Source: an uncultured Pseudomonadota bacterium
Lineage (GTDB): Bacteria; Pseudomonadota; Gammaproteobacteria; Burkholderiales; Usitatibacteraceae
Length of the DNA: 24,849 bases
Direction: 5' to 3'
NCBI GenBank assembly: GCA_937898635.1
Contig: CALEJW010000163.1
Coordinates: 1-24,849 of the forward strand
Part shown: piece by piece, positions 16,461 to 23,922 of the stretch
How the letters are laid out: each line of letters starts with the position of its first letter
Position numbering within the stretch: position 1 is the stretch's first letter
Position numbers and translations under genes: made by a program
Notes under the pieces: generated by a model
What the model was told of the DNA's origin: nothing
Database searches by the model: none
The model's input: only the letters and a program-made list of their open reading frames with translations

Positions 16461-17810
16461 CTAGAGCACGTAGCGCGAGAGGTCCTCGCTCTTCGCGAGT
16501 TCCGCGAGGCGCTCGTCCACGTAGGCCGCGTCTATCCTCGCCTCGCGCGCGCCCCGCCCGGCGTCGAAGGAGATCTCCTCCAGGAGCTTCTCCATCACCG
16601 TGTGCAGCCGGCGCGCGCCGATGTTCTCCGTGCGTTCGTTCACGGCGTAGGCGATCTCGGCGATCCGGCGCACGGCCTCGGGCGTGAAGGAGAGGGCGAC
16701 CTCCTCCGTCGCGAGCAGCGCCTCGTACTGGCGCGTGAGGCAGGCGTCCGTCGCGGTGAGGATGCGCTCGAAGTCCTCCACCGAGAGACTCGTGAGCTCC
16801 ACGCGGATGGGCAGCCGGCCCTGCAGCTCGGGGATCAGGTCCGAGGGGCGGGCGAGGTGGAAAGCGCCGCTCGCGATGAAGAGGATGTGGTCGGTGCGCA
16901 GCACCCCGTACTTGGTGGTGACCGCCGTTCCCTCGACGAGCGGCAGCAGGTCGCGCTGCACGCCCTGCCGGGAGACGTCCGCCCCGGCGATCTCGCTGCG
17001 GCTCGCGACCTTGTCGATCTCGTCGAGGAACACGATCCCGTTCTGCTCCACCGCCCGCATCGCCTTCAGGCGGATCTCCTCCTCGTTCACGAGCTTGCCG
17101 GCCTCCTCGTCCGTCACGAGCCGCAGCGCCTCGCGGATGGCGAGCTTGCGCGTCCGGCGCCGCCCGGGGCCGAGGTTCGCGAACATGCCCTGGAGCTGCT
17201 GCGTGAGCTCCTCCATGCCGGGAGGCGCCATGATCTCCATGGACCCGGCGCCCTGGGCGACCTCGATCTCGATCTCCTTGTCGTCGAGCTTGCCCTCGCG
17301 AAGCATCTTGCGGAAGCGCTGGCGCGTCGAGCCGGCTTCCGCGCCTTCCGCGGCCGGCACGCCCGGCAGCAGCGCGTCGAGGATCCTCTCCTCGGCCGCG
17401 TCCTCGGCGCGCGGGCGGACCTTCAGCGTCTCCTGCTCGCGGGTCGCCTTCACCGCCACTTCGGCGAGGTCGCGGATGATGGTGTCCACGTCGCGGCCGA
17501 CGTAGCCCACTTCCGTGAACTTGGTCGCCTCGACCTTCACGAAGGGCGCGTTGGCGAGCCGCGCGAGGCGCCGCGCGATCTCGGTCTTGCCCACGCCGGT
17601 CGGCCCGATCATCAGGATGTTCTTCGGCGTGATCTCGCCCCGCAGGGGCTCGGCCACCTGGGCGCGGCGCCAGCGGTTGCGCAGCGCGATCGCCACCGCC
17701 TTCTTGGCGGCGTCCTGGCCGACGATGTGCTTGTCGAGCTCGTGCACGATCTCCTGCGGCGTCATCATCGACGCGGCGGGCGGGACGAGCGTGCCGGGGG
17801 ACGGGCTCAT
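16461..17810 (-). CDS. hslU: ATP-dependent protease ATPase subunit HslU
   Basis: HslU (ClpY) is the hexameric AAA+ unfoldase that feeds HslV. The 449-residue protein has Walker A GPTGVGKT at residues 69-76, the pore-loop GYVG at 102-105, the I-domain from about 110 to 245, Walker B VFLDEID at 260-266, sensor 2 region NIGARRLHTVMEKL near 397 and the C-terminal LSRYVL tail that inserts into HslV. The start at ATG 17810 adds about 13 residues (SPSPGTLVPPAAS) before the conserved MTPQEIVHELDKHI; ATG 17768 or 17765 would give the usual N-terminus. Neither has a clear Shine-Dalgarno. It follows hslV by 19 bp and is the operon's last gene. Confidence 0.97.
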   Translation of the reverse strand: MSPSPGTLVPPAASMMTPQEIVHELDKHIVGQDAAKKAVAIALRNRWRRAQVAEPLRGEITPKNILMIGPTGVGKTEIARRLARLANAPFVKVEATKFTEVGYVGRDVDTIIRDLAEVAVKATREQETLKVRPRAEDAAEERILDALLPGVPAAEGAEAGSTRQRFRKMLREGKLDDKEIEIEVAQGAGSMEIMAPPGMEELTQQLQGMFANLGPGRRRTRKLAIREALRLVTDEEAGKLVNEEEIRLKAMRAVEQNGIVFLDEIDKVASRSEIAGADVSRQGVQRDLLPLVEGTAVTTKYGVLRTDHILFIASGAFHLARPSDLIPELQGRLPIRVELTSLSVEDFERILTATDACLTRQYEALLATEEVALSFTPEAVRRIAEIAYAVNERTENIGARRLHTVMEKLLEEISFDAGRGAREARIDAAYVDERLAELAKSEDLSRYVL

Positions 17811-17829
17811 GGGCGGACGCGAACGGGGC

Positions 17830-18369
17830 TCAAAGCGTCTCGACCACGTGGTTCTGGTTGGTGTAGATGCAGATGTCGCCGGCGATCTCGAGCGAGCGCT
17901 TCACGATGTCGGCCGGGGCGAGGTCGGTGTGCTGCAGGAGCGCGATGGCCGCGGCCTGGGCGAAGGAGCCGCCGCTGCCCATGGCGACGATCCCGTGCTC
18001 GGGCTCGAGGACGTCGCCGTTGCCCGTGATGAGGAGGGAGGCGTCCCGGTCGGCCACGGCGAGCATCGCCTCGAGCCTGCGCAGCATCCGGTCGGTGCGC
18101 CAGTCCTTGGCGAGCTCCACGGCCGAGCGAAGGAGGTTGCCCTGGTGCTTCTCCAGCTTCGCCTCGAAGCGCTCGAAGAGGGTGAAGGCGTCGGCCGTCG
18201 CGCCGGCGAAGCCGGCGAGGATGCGCTCGTTGTAGAGCCGGCGGACCTTGCGCGCGGACGCCTTGACGACGACGTTGCCCAGCGTCACCTGGCCGTCTCC
18301 GCCCATGGCGACCTGGCCGCCGCGGCGGACGCAGACGATCGTGGTGCCGTGGAACGACTCTTCGGCCAT
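17830..18369 (-). CDS. hslV: ATP-dependent protease peptidase subunit HslV
   Basis: HslV (ClpQ) is the proteasome-like threonine peptidase of the HslUV complex. The 179-residue product carries an eight-residue propeptide (MAEESFHG) before the catalytic Thr9 (TTIVCVRRGG), as is usual in betaproteobacteria, so it must be autoprocessed, whereas the E. coli form only loses Met. Other family marks are MGGDGQVTLGN, KVRRLYN, AGFAGATADAFTLFERFE, ELAKDWRTDRMLRRLEA and AIGSGG-type AMGSGGSFAQAAA; the C-terminus has GDICIYTNQ. It begins 7 bp after the STAS gene stop and 19 bp before hslU, so all three genes are likely one transcript. I found no sigma-32-like promoter directly upstream. Confidence 0.98.
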   Translation of the reverse strand: MAEESFHGTTIVCVRRGGQVAMGGDGQVTLGNVVVKASARKVRRLYNERILAGFAGATADAFTLFERFEAKLEKHQGNLLRSAVELAKDWRTDRMLRRLEAMLAVADRDASLLITGNGDVLEPEHGIVAMGSGGSFAQAAAIALLQHTDLAPADIVKRSLEIAGDICIYTNQNHVVETL

Positions 18370-18376
18370 GGCGGGG

Positions 18377-19486
18377 CTAGTTCGCCTTGCGGCGGATGAG
18401 GATGGCGTGGCGATTGAAGCCGAAGGCCTCCAGCAGCGCCGCGTTCAATTCCGAAAGATTGGAAAGGATTACCCGCTTGCCGGCGAGCTGGATCGCCTTC
18501 ACCACCTCGTAGAAGGCGGCGGCCGCGGCGAAGTCGATGCGCAGGACCTTGCCCATGTCCACGGCGATCTCCGGGCCCGCGGAGGCGTGGGCGGCGAGGT
18601 CGGCGAACTGGTTCTGGCTCGCCAGGGTGAGCACGCCCTTCATCACGAAGCCCGCCTCGGGCTCCGGGGTCGCGTTCGCGTTCGCGCTCGCGGTCGCGGA
18701 GCGGGCGGAGGCGGCGGCGACCGGGTTCACGTACACCTCCCAGATGGGCGGCGACATCTCGTAGGCGACGGCGTACTCGAGCCCGAGCTCCTCGAAGGAC
18801 TCGAGCCTGTCCTGGAGCACGAAGAGCTCGAAGAGCAGCAGCCAGAAGCTGCGCGTGGCGTCGGAGGCGCGCTCGTTGAACGCCGCGCGCAGCACGCGCT
18901 CGAGCGTGTCCGCGTTGTTGAACCACATGGGCAGCTTCGCGTGGCGCAGCCTGCGCAGGGCCGCGGCGAGAAGCGCCGCCTCGGCGGCGGTGATCGAGGC
19001 GACCTTGCCGAGGTCGAGGCGGACCGTTCCCATCGACTCCGCGAACGCGACGAACTTCTCGATCTCCGGGGCGAGCTCCCCCAGGGCGTTGGGCTTGAGG
19101 GCGAAGAAGTCCTTGCGCTCCTTGCTTTGCCCTCGCCGGGGGTCGGAGGCGGCCGTCTCCCCGCCGGTCCACGCGGGGGGCGACTGCTCGAACTTCACGG
19201 TGTAGAGCATCGAGAGGGCCTCGTACTCCGCGCGGTTCTGCGTGACCTCGAAGAGGTCGAAGAGCATGAGCCAGGGCTGCTTGTTCGAGCGGCTCGCGGG
19301 GTCCTTCGTGAGCGAGCGCAGCAGCGCCTCGGCCGGTCCCGGGAGGTTCGCGGCGTAGAGGACCGCCGCTTCCTGCGCGGGAGGCAGCTGCGCGGAATGG
19401 AACTCCTCGCTGCCCGTCCGCCCGGCGGGGCGCGCCGCGTGCCTCGCGGCGGCGAGCGTCGACGGGCTGGCGGCGGGAGGGGCCAT
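18377..19486 (-). CDS. Duplicated helical + STAS domain protein upstream of hslV
   Basis: A 369-residue cytosolic protein that I do not recognise as a characterised gene. It is built from two copies of a helical unit plus a STAS-like domain. Helical unit 1 (about 72-106, WLMLFDLFEVTQNRAEYEAL then FEQSPPAW) matches unit 2 (about 215-249, WLLLFELFVLQDRLESFEEL then YEMSPPIW); both recall TPR-like repeats of the FimV type. STAS 1 is about 127-205 (VRLDLGKVASITAAEAALL) and STAS 2 about 282-366 (IAVDMGKVLRIDFAAAAAF, then GKRVILSNLSEL). No Ser is obvious at the usual anti-sigma antagonist phosphosite. A Ser/Ala/Asn linker joins the halves at 257-278. ATG 19486 has GGGGAAG upstream. It is tightly coupled to hslV. 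Confidence 0.8.
   Translation of the reverse strand: MAPPAASPSTLAAARHAARPAGRTGSEEFHSAQLPPAQEAAVLYAANLPGPAEALLRSLTKDPASRSNKQPWLMLFDLFEVTQNRAEYEALSMLYTVKFEQSPPAWTGGETAASDPRRGQSKERKDFFALKPNALGELAPEIEKFVAFAESMGTVRLDLGKVASITAAEAALLAAALRRLRHAKLPMWFNNADTLERVLRAAFNERASDATRSFWLLLFELFVLQDRLESFEELGLEYAVAYEMSPPIWEVYVNPVAAASARSATASANANATPEPEAGFVMKGVLTLASQNQFADLAAHASAGPEIAVDMGKVLRIDFAAAAAFYEVVKAIQLAGKRVILSNLSELNAALLEAFGFNRHAILIRRKAN
18670..18699. repeat. Five-copy 6-bp tandem repeat inside the STAS gene
   Basis: TCGCGT, TCGCGT, TCGCGC, TCGCGG, TCGCGG in succession encode the Ala/Asn/Ser/Thr linker between the two halves of the STAS protein. Being in frame, changes in copy number would alter only linker length. 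Confidence 0.7.
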
Positions 19487-19628
19487 GGTCGCTCGCTTCC
19501 CCGGGGGCTAGGCCGCCACCGCGTTCATCGCAGCGCCGAGGATGCAGCCGCCGCGGGCCGGGCGCCGGCGCGCGGGGACGAGGAGGGTGCGTCGGGCATT
19601 GCCAGAGTGCGCCATGGTCGGCTCGCTT
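19482..19628. repeat. Direct repeat at two start codons
   Basis: GCCATGGTCGCTCGCTT (19482-19498) and GCCATGGTCGGCTCGCTT (19611-19628) differ by one inserted G and lie 129 bp apart. Read on the minus strand each contains an ATG, the first being the STAS gene start, the second the start of the 35-codon ORF. The span given covers both copies; only the ends are repeated. Confidence 0.7.
19508..19615 (-). CDS. Possible 35-residue leader ORF upstream of the STAS-hslVU genes
   Basis: In the 310-bp gap upstream of the STAS gene an ORF of 35 codons starts at ATG 19615 (MAHSGNARRTLLVPARRRPA) and ends at 19508, 21 bp before the STAS start. The product is Arg-rich with a C-terminal CILGAAMNAVAA. Its start context, read on the minus strand as AAGCGAGC(C)GACCATGGC, is nearly identical to that of the STAS gene, which is its only positive evidence; there is no clear Shine-Dalgarno and no recognised family. 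It could be a regulatory leader peptide or chance in GC-rich DNA. Confidence 0.3.
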   Translation of the reverse strand: MAHSGNARRTLLVPARRRPARGGCILGAAMNAVAA

Positions 19629-19710
19629 GTCGTTGCGCGAGGAGGCTCGCGGGTCGCTGGTTCAGTCCGGAATCGCCGGCTCGGGGCACGCGGGGTCTCC
19701 GGCAAGCCAC

Positions 19711-19739
19711 GGTCCCGGCCCGTGCGTCGCGCCGGGACC
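19711..19739. other. Strong hairpin in the STAS-hslVU leader
   Basis: GGTCCCGGC (19711-19719) and GCCGGGACC (19731-19739) form a perfect 9-bp, GC-rich stem with an 11-nt loop. On the minus strand it starts within about 10 nt of the predicted transcription start. No U-tract follows, so a terminator is unlikely. E. coli hslVU mRNA is known, from memory, to carry a 5' stem-loop that affects its stability; the same role is possible here, or attenuation. Confidence 0.6.
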
Positions 19740-19753
19740 CAAGCGCGAGGCCC

Positions 19754-19782
19754 AGTATAACGCCCGCAACCAGGAGCGTCAC
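19754..19782 (-). promoter_or_regulatory. Predicted promoter of the STAS-hslV-hslU operon
   Basis: On the minus strand TATACT (19759-19754) with GTGACG (19782-19777) exactly 17 bp upstream fits a sigma-70 promoter (5/6 and 4/6 matches). A start near 19747 gives a leader of about 260 nt to the STAS gene. It starts just after the cobW stop, so the metal-handling genes upstream would be a separate unit. It does not look like a sigma-32 heat-shock promoter. Confidence 0.5.
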
Positions 19783-19796
19783 GGCCTCGGCGGGTC

Positions 19797-20792
19797 TCAG
19801 GACGCGCAGTACGCGAGACCTTCCTCGAAGAGCCGCCGCGGGATCCTGCGGCCGATGAACACCATGACGCTCTCGCGCGTCTCGCCCGCCGCCCAGGGCT
19901 TGCCGGGGGTGCCGCCCATCAGCATGTGCACGCCCTGGAAGATCATGCGCCGCGGCTCGCCCTGGATGTTGAGGATGCCCTTGTAGCGCAGCAGGTCCTC
20001 GCCGTAGTTCTGCACCATGAGCGAGAGGAAGGTCTCGATCTTCTCCATCTGGAGCGGGCGCGGGTCCCGCCACACGAAGCTCTTCACGTCGTCGTCGTGG
20101 TGATGGTGGCCCTCCTCGAGGAAGGCGGGGTCGATCTCGAGCGCCGCGTTCAGGTTGAAGCCGCGGATGTCGAGGATCGAGCCGATGTCCGCCTTGCCGA
20201 AGTCCACCCGGCTCTGCCGGGCGCGGGGGTTCATGTCGCGCAGGCGGTCGGCGAGCCGCGAGAGCTCCTCGTCGCCGACGAGGTCCGCCTTCGAGAGCAG
20301 CAGCCGGTCCGCGAAGCCCACCTGGGCCCGCGCCTCGTCGTGCTCGTCGAGCTGCTTCTGGCCGTGCTTCGCGTCCACGACGGTGATGACCGCGTCCAGC
20401 AGGTACTCGCCGTGCACGCCCTCGTCCATGAAGAAGGTCTGCGCGACCGGCCCGGGGTTCGCGAGCCCGGTGGTCTCGATCAGCACGCGGTCGAACCGGA
20501 GCGCGCCTTCGCGGCGCTTGCGGCCGAGCTCGCCCAGGATGCGCACGAGGTCGCCGCGCACGGTGCAGCACAGGCAGCCGTTGTTCATCTCCACGATCTG
20601 CTCCTCGCGGTCCTCCACGAGGATCTCGTTGTCCACGCCCGTCTCGCCGAACTCGTTCTCGATCACGGCGATGCGCTCGCCGTGATGCTCGGTGAGGATG
20701 CGGTTCAGGAGCGTGGTCTTGCCCGCGCCGAGGAAGCCGGTGAGGATCGTGACGGGGATGAGGTCCTGCTCGGGATTCGGGACGGCGGCCAT
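19797..20792 (-). CDS. CobW/COG0523 GTPase with His-rich loop, metallochaperone type
   Basis: A 331-residue G3E-family GTPase that probably delivers zinc to a client enzyme under scarcity. Visible are Walker A GFLGAGKTT at residues 19-27, ENEFGETGVD (switch I region), the metal-binding CLCC at 73-76, ETTGLANPGP near 106 (Walker B side), the guanine-specificity SKAD at 167-170, a metal-binding GHHHHDDD at 228-235, and the CobW C-terminal domain to the end. Start ATG 20792 lies 3 bp after the stop of the second COG0523 gene and has AGAGG upstream. It is the last gene of the zur cluster, which supports zinc over cobalt or iron. Confidence 0.92.
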   Translation of the reverse strand: MAAVPNPEQDLIPVTILTGFLGAGKTTLLNRILTEHHGERIAVIENEFGETGVDNEILVEDREEQIVEMNNGCLCCTVRGDLVRILGELGRKRREGALRFDRVLIETTGLANPGPVAQTFFMDEGVHGEYLLDAVITVVDAKHGQKQLDEHDEARAQVGFADRLLLSKADLVGDEELSRLADRLRDMNPRARQSRVDFGKADIGSILDIRGFNLNAALEIDPAFLEEGHHHHDDDVKSFVWRDPRPLQMEKIETFLSLMVQNYGEDLLRYKGILNIQGEPRRMIFQGVHMLMGGTPGKPWAAGETRESVMVFIGRRIPRRLFEEGLAYCAS

Positions 20793-20795
20793 GCC

Positions 20796-21866
20796 TTACC
20801 TCTCGGGTTGGGGGCCGGCGCGCGCGAGGCGAGGCCCCGGAAGGGAGTCGGGAGCGGATTTTCCCACGAAGGAGTCCAATGTCTGGGCCACGAACGATTC
20901 TTCAAGGTCGCGGACGATGAAGACGAGGCGGGTGCGCCGGTCCCCGTCGGGCCAGGAAGGCAGCCTCGCGGGCGGGTAGAGCGTGTGCTGGACGGCGTGG
21001 ACCGCCACGGGCCCGTCCGCGCCGGCGGCGTTCACGAGGCCCTTCAGGCGCAGGATGCGCTCGCCGGCGAGGTCGAGGAGGGTGGCGAGCGCGTCCTCGA
21101 AGACCGGCCAGTCCACGGGCCGATCGGCGAACCAGGCGAAGGCGCGCACGCGCGGATCGTGGGCCGCGGGCTGCGGCGCGCCCACCCGCCGGTAGGCGCC
21201 TGCGCGCAGCCAGGAGCCCGCGTCCGCGAGAAGGCCCCCGCCGCGGCTCAGGCCCGTGTCGAGGAGCCTGGCCGGGTCCGCGTCGCCATGGGCGCTGCGA
21301 AGGCGCGTGGCGCCGGGATTGAGCGCCTCGAGCCTCGCCTCGAGGGCGTCGAGGGCCTGCGCCGTCGCGAGGTCCGCCTTCGTGATCACGAGCCGGTCGG
21401 CCACGGCGGCCTGCTTCACCGCCTCGGGGTGGCGGTCGAGCTGGCCCTCGCCGTGGACGCCGTCGACGGTCGTGACGATGCCCGAGAGCGAGTAGCGCGC
21501 GGCGACCATGGGCAGCTCGACCAGCGTGCGCGCGAGCGGCGCCGGGTCGGCGAGGCCCGTGGTCTCCACGATGGCGCGGCGGAAGGCGGGGATCTCGCCG
21601 GCGGCGCGGCGGAAGTAGAGATCGCGCATGGCCTGCACGAGGTCGCCCGCCACCTGGCAGCACACGCAGCCGCTCGGCAGGAGCACCACGTTCTCGGAGG
21701 CCGTTCGCACGAGGGCGTGGTCGATCGCGACGGGGCCGAACTCGTTCACGATCACCGCGCAGTCGCCCGCGGCCGGGTGCACGAGCAGGCGGTTCAGGAG
21801 CGTGGTCTTGCCGCTGCCCAGGAAGCCGGTGAGCAGCGTGACGGGAAGCACGGCGGTGGCGACCAT
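20796..21866 (-). CDS. Second CobW/COG0523 GTPase
   Basis: A 356-residue G3E GTPase, distinct from its neighbour. It has Walker A GFLGSGKTT at residues 14-22, NEFGPVAIDH, CVCC at 67-70, ETTGLADPAP near 104, TKAD for guanine binding and a CobW C-terminal domain (FAWFADRPVDWPVFEDAL onward, with RILRLKGLVN). It lacks the poly-His loop of the downstream paralogue, so metal affinity or client probably differs. ATG 21866 lies 11 bp after the zur stop, with GAGG upstream. The last ~30 residues (about 325-356) are unusual and Pro/Arg-rich. The pair look like divergent paralogues rather than a recent duplication. Confidence 0.9.
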   Translation of the reverse strand: MVATAVLPVTLLTGFLGSGKTTLLNRLLVHPAAGDCAVIVNEFGPVAIDHALVRTASENVVLLPSGCVCCQVAGDLVQAMRDLYFRRAAGEIPAFRRAIVETTGLADPAPLARTLVELPMVAARYSLSGIVTTVDGVHGEGQLDRHPEAVKQAAVADRLVITKADLATAQALDALEARLEALNPGATRLRSAHGDADPARLLDTGLSRGGGLLADAGSWLRAGAYRRVGAPQPAAHDPRVRAFAWFADRPVDWPVFEDALATLLDLAGERILRLKGLVNAAGADGPVAVHAVQHTLYPPARLPSWPDGDRRTRLVFIVRDLEESFVAQTLDSFVGKSAPDSLPGPRLARAGPQPER

Positions 21867-21877
21867 CGGGCGGCGCC

Positions 21878-22318
21878 TCAGCGGCAGGCGGCGCAGAGCC
21901 CCTGCACCGTGAGCTCGACCCTGCGGGGCAGGTATCCCCGGGGCAGGCTCACGCGCGGCGGCACCGCCACGCCTTCCAGGCAGACCGTGCGGCCGCAGCG
22001 CGAGCAGGTGAAGTGGGCGTGGGGCGCGTGGGAGTCGTCGCGGTTGGCGCCGAAGCGCCAGGTGCGGTCCTCGCCGGGGATGCGGTGGGCGAGGCCGAGC
22101 GAGACCAGCCAGTCGAGCACGCGGTAGACCGTCACGCGATCGACGGCGAGGCTCGTCGCGAGCGAGTCCTCGACCTCGTGGTGCGTGAGCGCGGCGTCGG
22201 AGGCGAGGAGGGCGGCGAGGACCGCGGCCCGCGGGGCCGTCAGGCGCTCGCCCGCGGCCCGGATCCTTTCGCGCGCGGCGGGCAGGTGCGCGGCGTGGCG
22301 GGCCCGGGGCTTTCCCAT
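21878..22318 (-). CDS. zur: Fur-family transcriptional regulator, Zur-like
   Basis: A 146-residue Fur superfamily repressor. The winged helix spans about residues 14-85, with recognition helix VDRVTVYRVLDWL. The dimerisation domain has HAPHAHFTC, with the structural zinc site Cys105/Cys108 and Cys142/Cys145 (CSRC, CAAC). The short length and these CxxC pairs suit Zur; co-location with two COG0523 GTPases supports zinc sensing. PerR- or Fur-type function is less likely but not excluded. ATG 22318 has no Shine-Dalgarno and lies 6 nt after a TAGAAT box. It probably represses its own operon through the inverted repeat at 22348-22366. Confidence 0.88.
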   Translation of the reverse strand: MGKPRARHAAHLPAARERIRAAGERLTAPRAAVLAALLASDAALTHHEVEDSLATSLAVDRVTVYRVLDWLVSLGLAHRIPGEDRTWRFGANRDDSHAPHAHFTCSRCGRTVCLEGVAVPPRVSLPRGYLPRRVELTVQGLCAACR

Positions 22319-22324
22319 GGGGCG

Positions 22325-22354
22325 ATTCTAGGCCGCGGCGCGGCCGAGATGCAA
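22325..22354 (-). promoter_or_regulatory. Predicted zur promoter, possibly leaderless
   Basis: On the minus strand TAGAAT (22330-22325) with TTGCAT (22354-22349) 18 bp upstream forms a plausible promoter. The -10 ends six bases before the ATG, so a normal start site would fall on the start codon itself, giving a leaderless message. The -35 lies inside the inverted repeat described at 22348-22366. Confidence 0.4.
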
Positions 22355-22366
22355 TTCGGTTGCGCC
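22348..22366. promoter_or_regulatory. Candidate Zur/Fur operator upstream of zur
   Basis: GATGCAA (22348-22354) and TTGCGCC (22360-22366) form an interrupted inverted repeat (5 of 7 positions pair) around TTCGG, centred about 39 bp before the zur ATG and covering the predicted -35. Size and place fit autorepression by a Fur-family dimer. The sequence does not match the E. coli Zur box closely. Confidence 0.3.
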
Positions 22367-22370
22367 GGCC

Positions 22371-23261
22371 TCAGCCCTTGCGCTTCGCGCGCGGATGGGC
22401 GGCGTCGTAGACCTTCGCGAGGTGCTGGAAGTCCAGGTGCGTGTAGACCTGCGTCGAGGCGATGCTCGCGTGGCCGAGCATCTCCTGGACGGCGCGCAGG
22501 TCGCCGGAGGACTGCAGCACGTGGGAGGCGAAGGAGTGGCGCAGCATGTGCGGGTGCACGTCCACCGCGAGCCCCGCCGCGGCGGCGCGGCGCTTGATGC
22601 GCCGCTGCACCTCGCGGGGCGAGAGCCGCCGCCCCGCGCGGCCGACGAAGAGGGCCGTCTCGCCCGCGGCCGCGAGGCGCTCGCGCACCGGCAGCCAGCG
22701 CGCCAGCGCCTCGAGCGCCGGGGCGCCGACGGGGACGATGCGCGTCTTCGCGCCCTTGCCGGTGACGCGCGCCTCGCCCGTGCGCGCATCGACCGCGTCG
22801 ACGTCGAGGCCGGTGAGTTCCGAGACCCGCAGCCCGCAGGAATAGGCGAGTTCGAAGAGCGCGCGGTCGCCGATGCCGGCGTCGCTGTCGTCCTCGAGGG
22901 CCACGAGGCGGGTCGCCTCGTCGGGCGAGAGCGAGGCCGGCAGCGTGCGCGCGGCGCGCGGCGCGCGGATGCCCTTGCAGGGGTTCGCGGCGATCTCGCG
23001 GCGCCTCAGGAGCCAGTCGAAGTAGCCGCGCCACGACGAGAGCAGGCGCGCGAGCGAGCGCGGCGCGAGCCCGCGCCCGTGCAGGGCGGCGACGAAGCGG
23101 CGGATGTCCGCCGCGGCGAGCGCGGACGCCTCGCGTCCCTGCGCGAGCGCGGCGAGGAGCGCGCCGTCGCGGGCATAGGCGGCGATCGTGTGGGCGGCGA
23201 GGCGCCGCTCGTGGGCGAGGAAATCGAGGTAGCGCGCGAACGCGCTAGCCGGCGGGTTCAC
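22371..23261 (-). CDS. xerC: Tyrosine recombinase XerC
   Basis: XerC, with XerD, resolves chromosome dimers at dif during division. The 296-residue product has an N-terminal SAM-like core-binding domain (about 1-90) and a catalytic domain with Arg145 (YSCGLRVSEL), Lys169 (TGKGAKTRIVP), His238 and Arg241 (HPHMLRHSFASH), His264 (LGHASIASTQ) and nucleophile Tyr273 (VYTHLD). All catalytic residues are present. The start is GTG 23261 (VNPPASAF), which overlaps the DUF484 stop by 17 nt; the open frame upstream to 23357 is antisense-like extension. The order dapF - DUF484 - xerC also occurs in E. coli, where it supports the XerC rather than XerD call. Confidence 0.95.
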   Translation of the reverse strand: MNPPASAFARYLDFLAHERRLAAHTIAAYARDGALLAALAQGREASALAAADIRRFVAALHGRGLAPRSLARLLSSWRGYFDWLLRRREIAANPCKGIRAPRAARTLPASLSPDEATRLVALEDDSDAGIGDRALFELAYSCGLRVSELTGLDVDAVDARTGEARVTGKGAKTRIVPVGAPALEALARWLPVRERLAAAGETALFVGRAGRRLSPREVQRRIKRRAAAAGLAVDVHPHMLRHSFASHVLQSSGDLRAVQEMLGHASIASTQVYTHLDFQHLAKVYDAAHPRAKRKG

Positions 23262-23922
23262 GGACGGGGGTGAGGTGGCGCGAGAGCGCGCTCGCGAGGA
23301 GCTCCCCGAGGCGGTCGAGGTAGAGCGTGCCCATCTCGGGATAGAAGCGCCGCGCATCCTCGGAAGCGAGGGCGAGGACGCCGAAGACGCGCCCGCCCTG
23401 GCGCAGGCCGACGAGCGCGAACGACTTGAGGTGGGGAGCGGCCTCGCCGAACCACGCCTGGCTCTCGTAGACCGCGTGGTTGCCGCAGTAGGGCGTGGTC
23501 ATGCGCTCGACGAACTCGCGCATCTCGGCGGCGACGGCGCCGAACTCGCGGGTCTCGGGATCGTGCTCGGCCACGCCCCAGAGCCGCACCGCCACGTGGG
23601 GCACGGCGAAATGGTCGAGGAGGTCGAGGTAGGCGGTGTCGAGGGTGGCGTCGAGGCCGCCGGCCTGCAGCAGGCGGCAGGCGAAGCGGTGCACCTTGGC
23701 CGAGAGCGCGTCGTTCTCCTCGCCGAAGCCGATGAGCTCGCGCAGCTTCTCCTCCAGGAGCCGCGTCTTCTCGCGGACCGCGACGAGCTGGCGCTCGCCG
23801 ATCGACACCGCGCGCCCGCCGTGGGGATGGGGGACGCGGATGTCGAGCAGCAGGTCGACGTGCTGCTCGAAGAAACCGGGGTTCTGGCGCAGGAAATCGG
23901 CGACTTGTTCCGGGGTCAGCAA
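23245..23922 (-). CDS. DUF484 family protein (YigA-like)
   Basis: A 225-residue DUF484 protein, the YigA counterpart between dapF and xerC. It has a conserved N-terminus (LTPEQVADFLRQNPGFFEQH), an HPHGGRAVSIGERQ motif, a coiled segment around residues 50-80 and a GAF-like C-terminal region (FALVGLRQGGRVFGVLALAS). No activity is known. Start is TTG 23922, with GGAGAG at 23934-23929 six bases upstream, overlapping the dapF stop by 7 nt; no ATG or GTG is available nearby in frame. The stop overlaps the xerC GTG. Confidence 0.92.
   Translation of the reverse strand: MLTPEQVADFLRQNPGFFEQHVDLLLDIRVPHPHGGRAVSIGERQLVAVREKTRLLEEKLRELIGFGEENDALSAKVHRFACRLLQAGGLDATLDTAYLDLLDHFAVPHVAVRLWGVAEHDPETREFGAVAAEMREFVERMTTPYCGNHAVYESQAWFGEAAPHLKSFALVGLRQGGRVFGVLALASEDARRFYPEMGTLYLDRLGELLASALSRHLTPVREPAG

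Noticed and set aside
18370..18376. Heat-shock (sigma-32) promoter for hslVU
   Set aside because: The gap before hslV is only 7 bp and neither it nor the operon promoter matches CTTGAA / CCCCAT-type elements.
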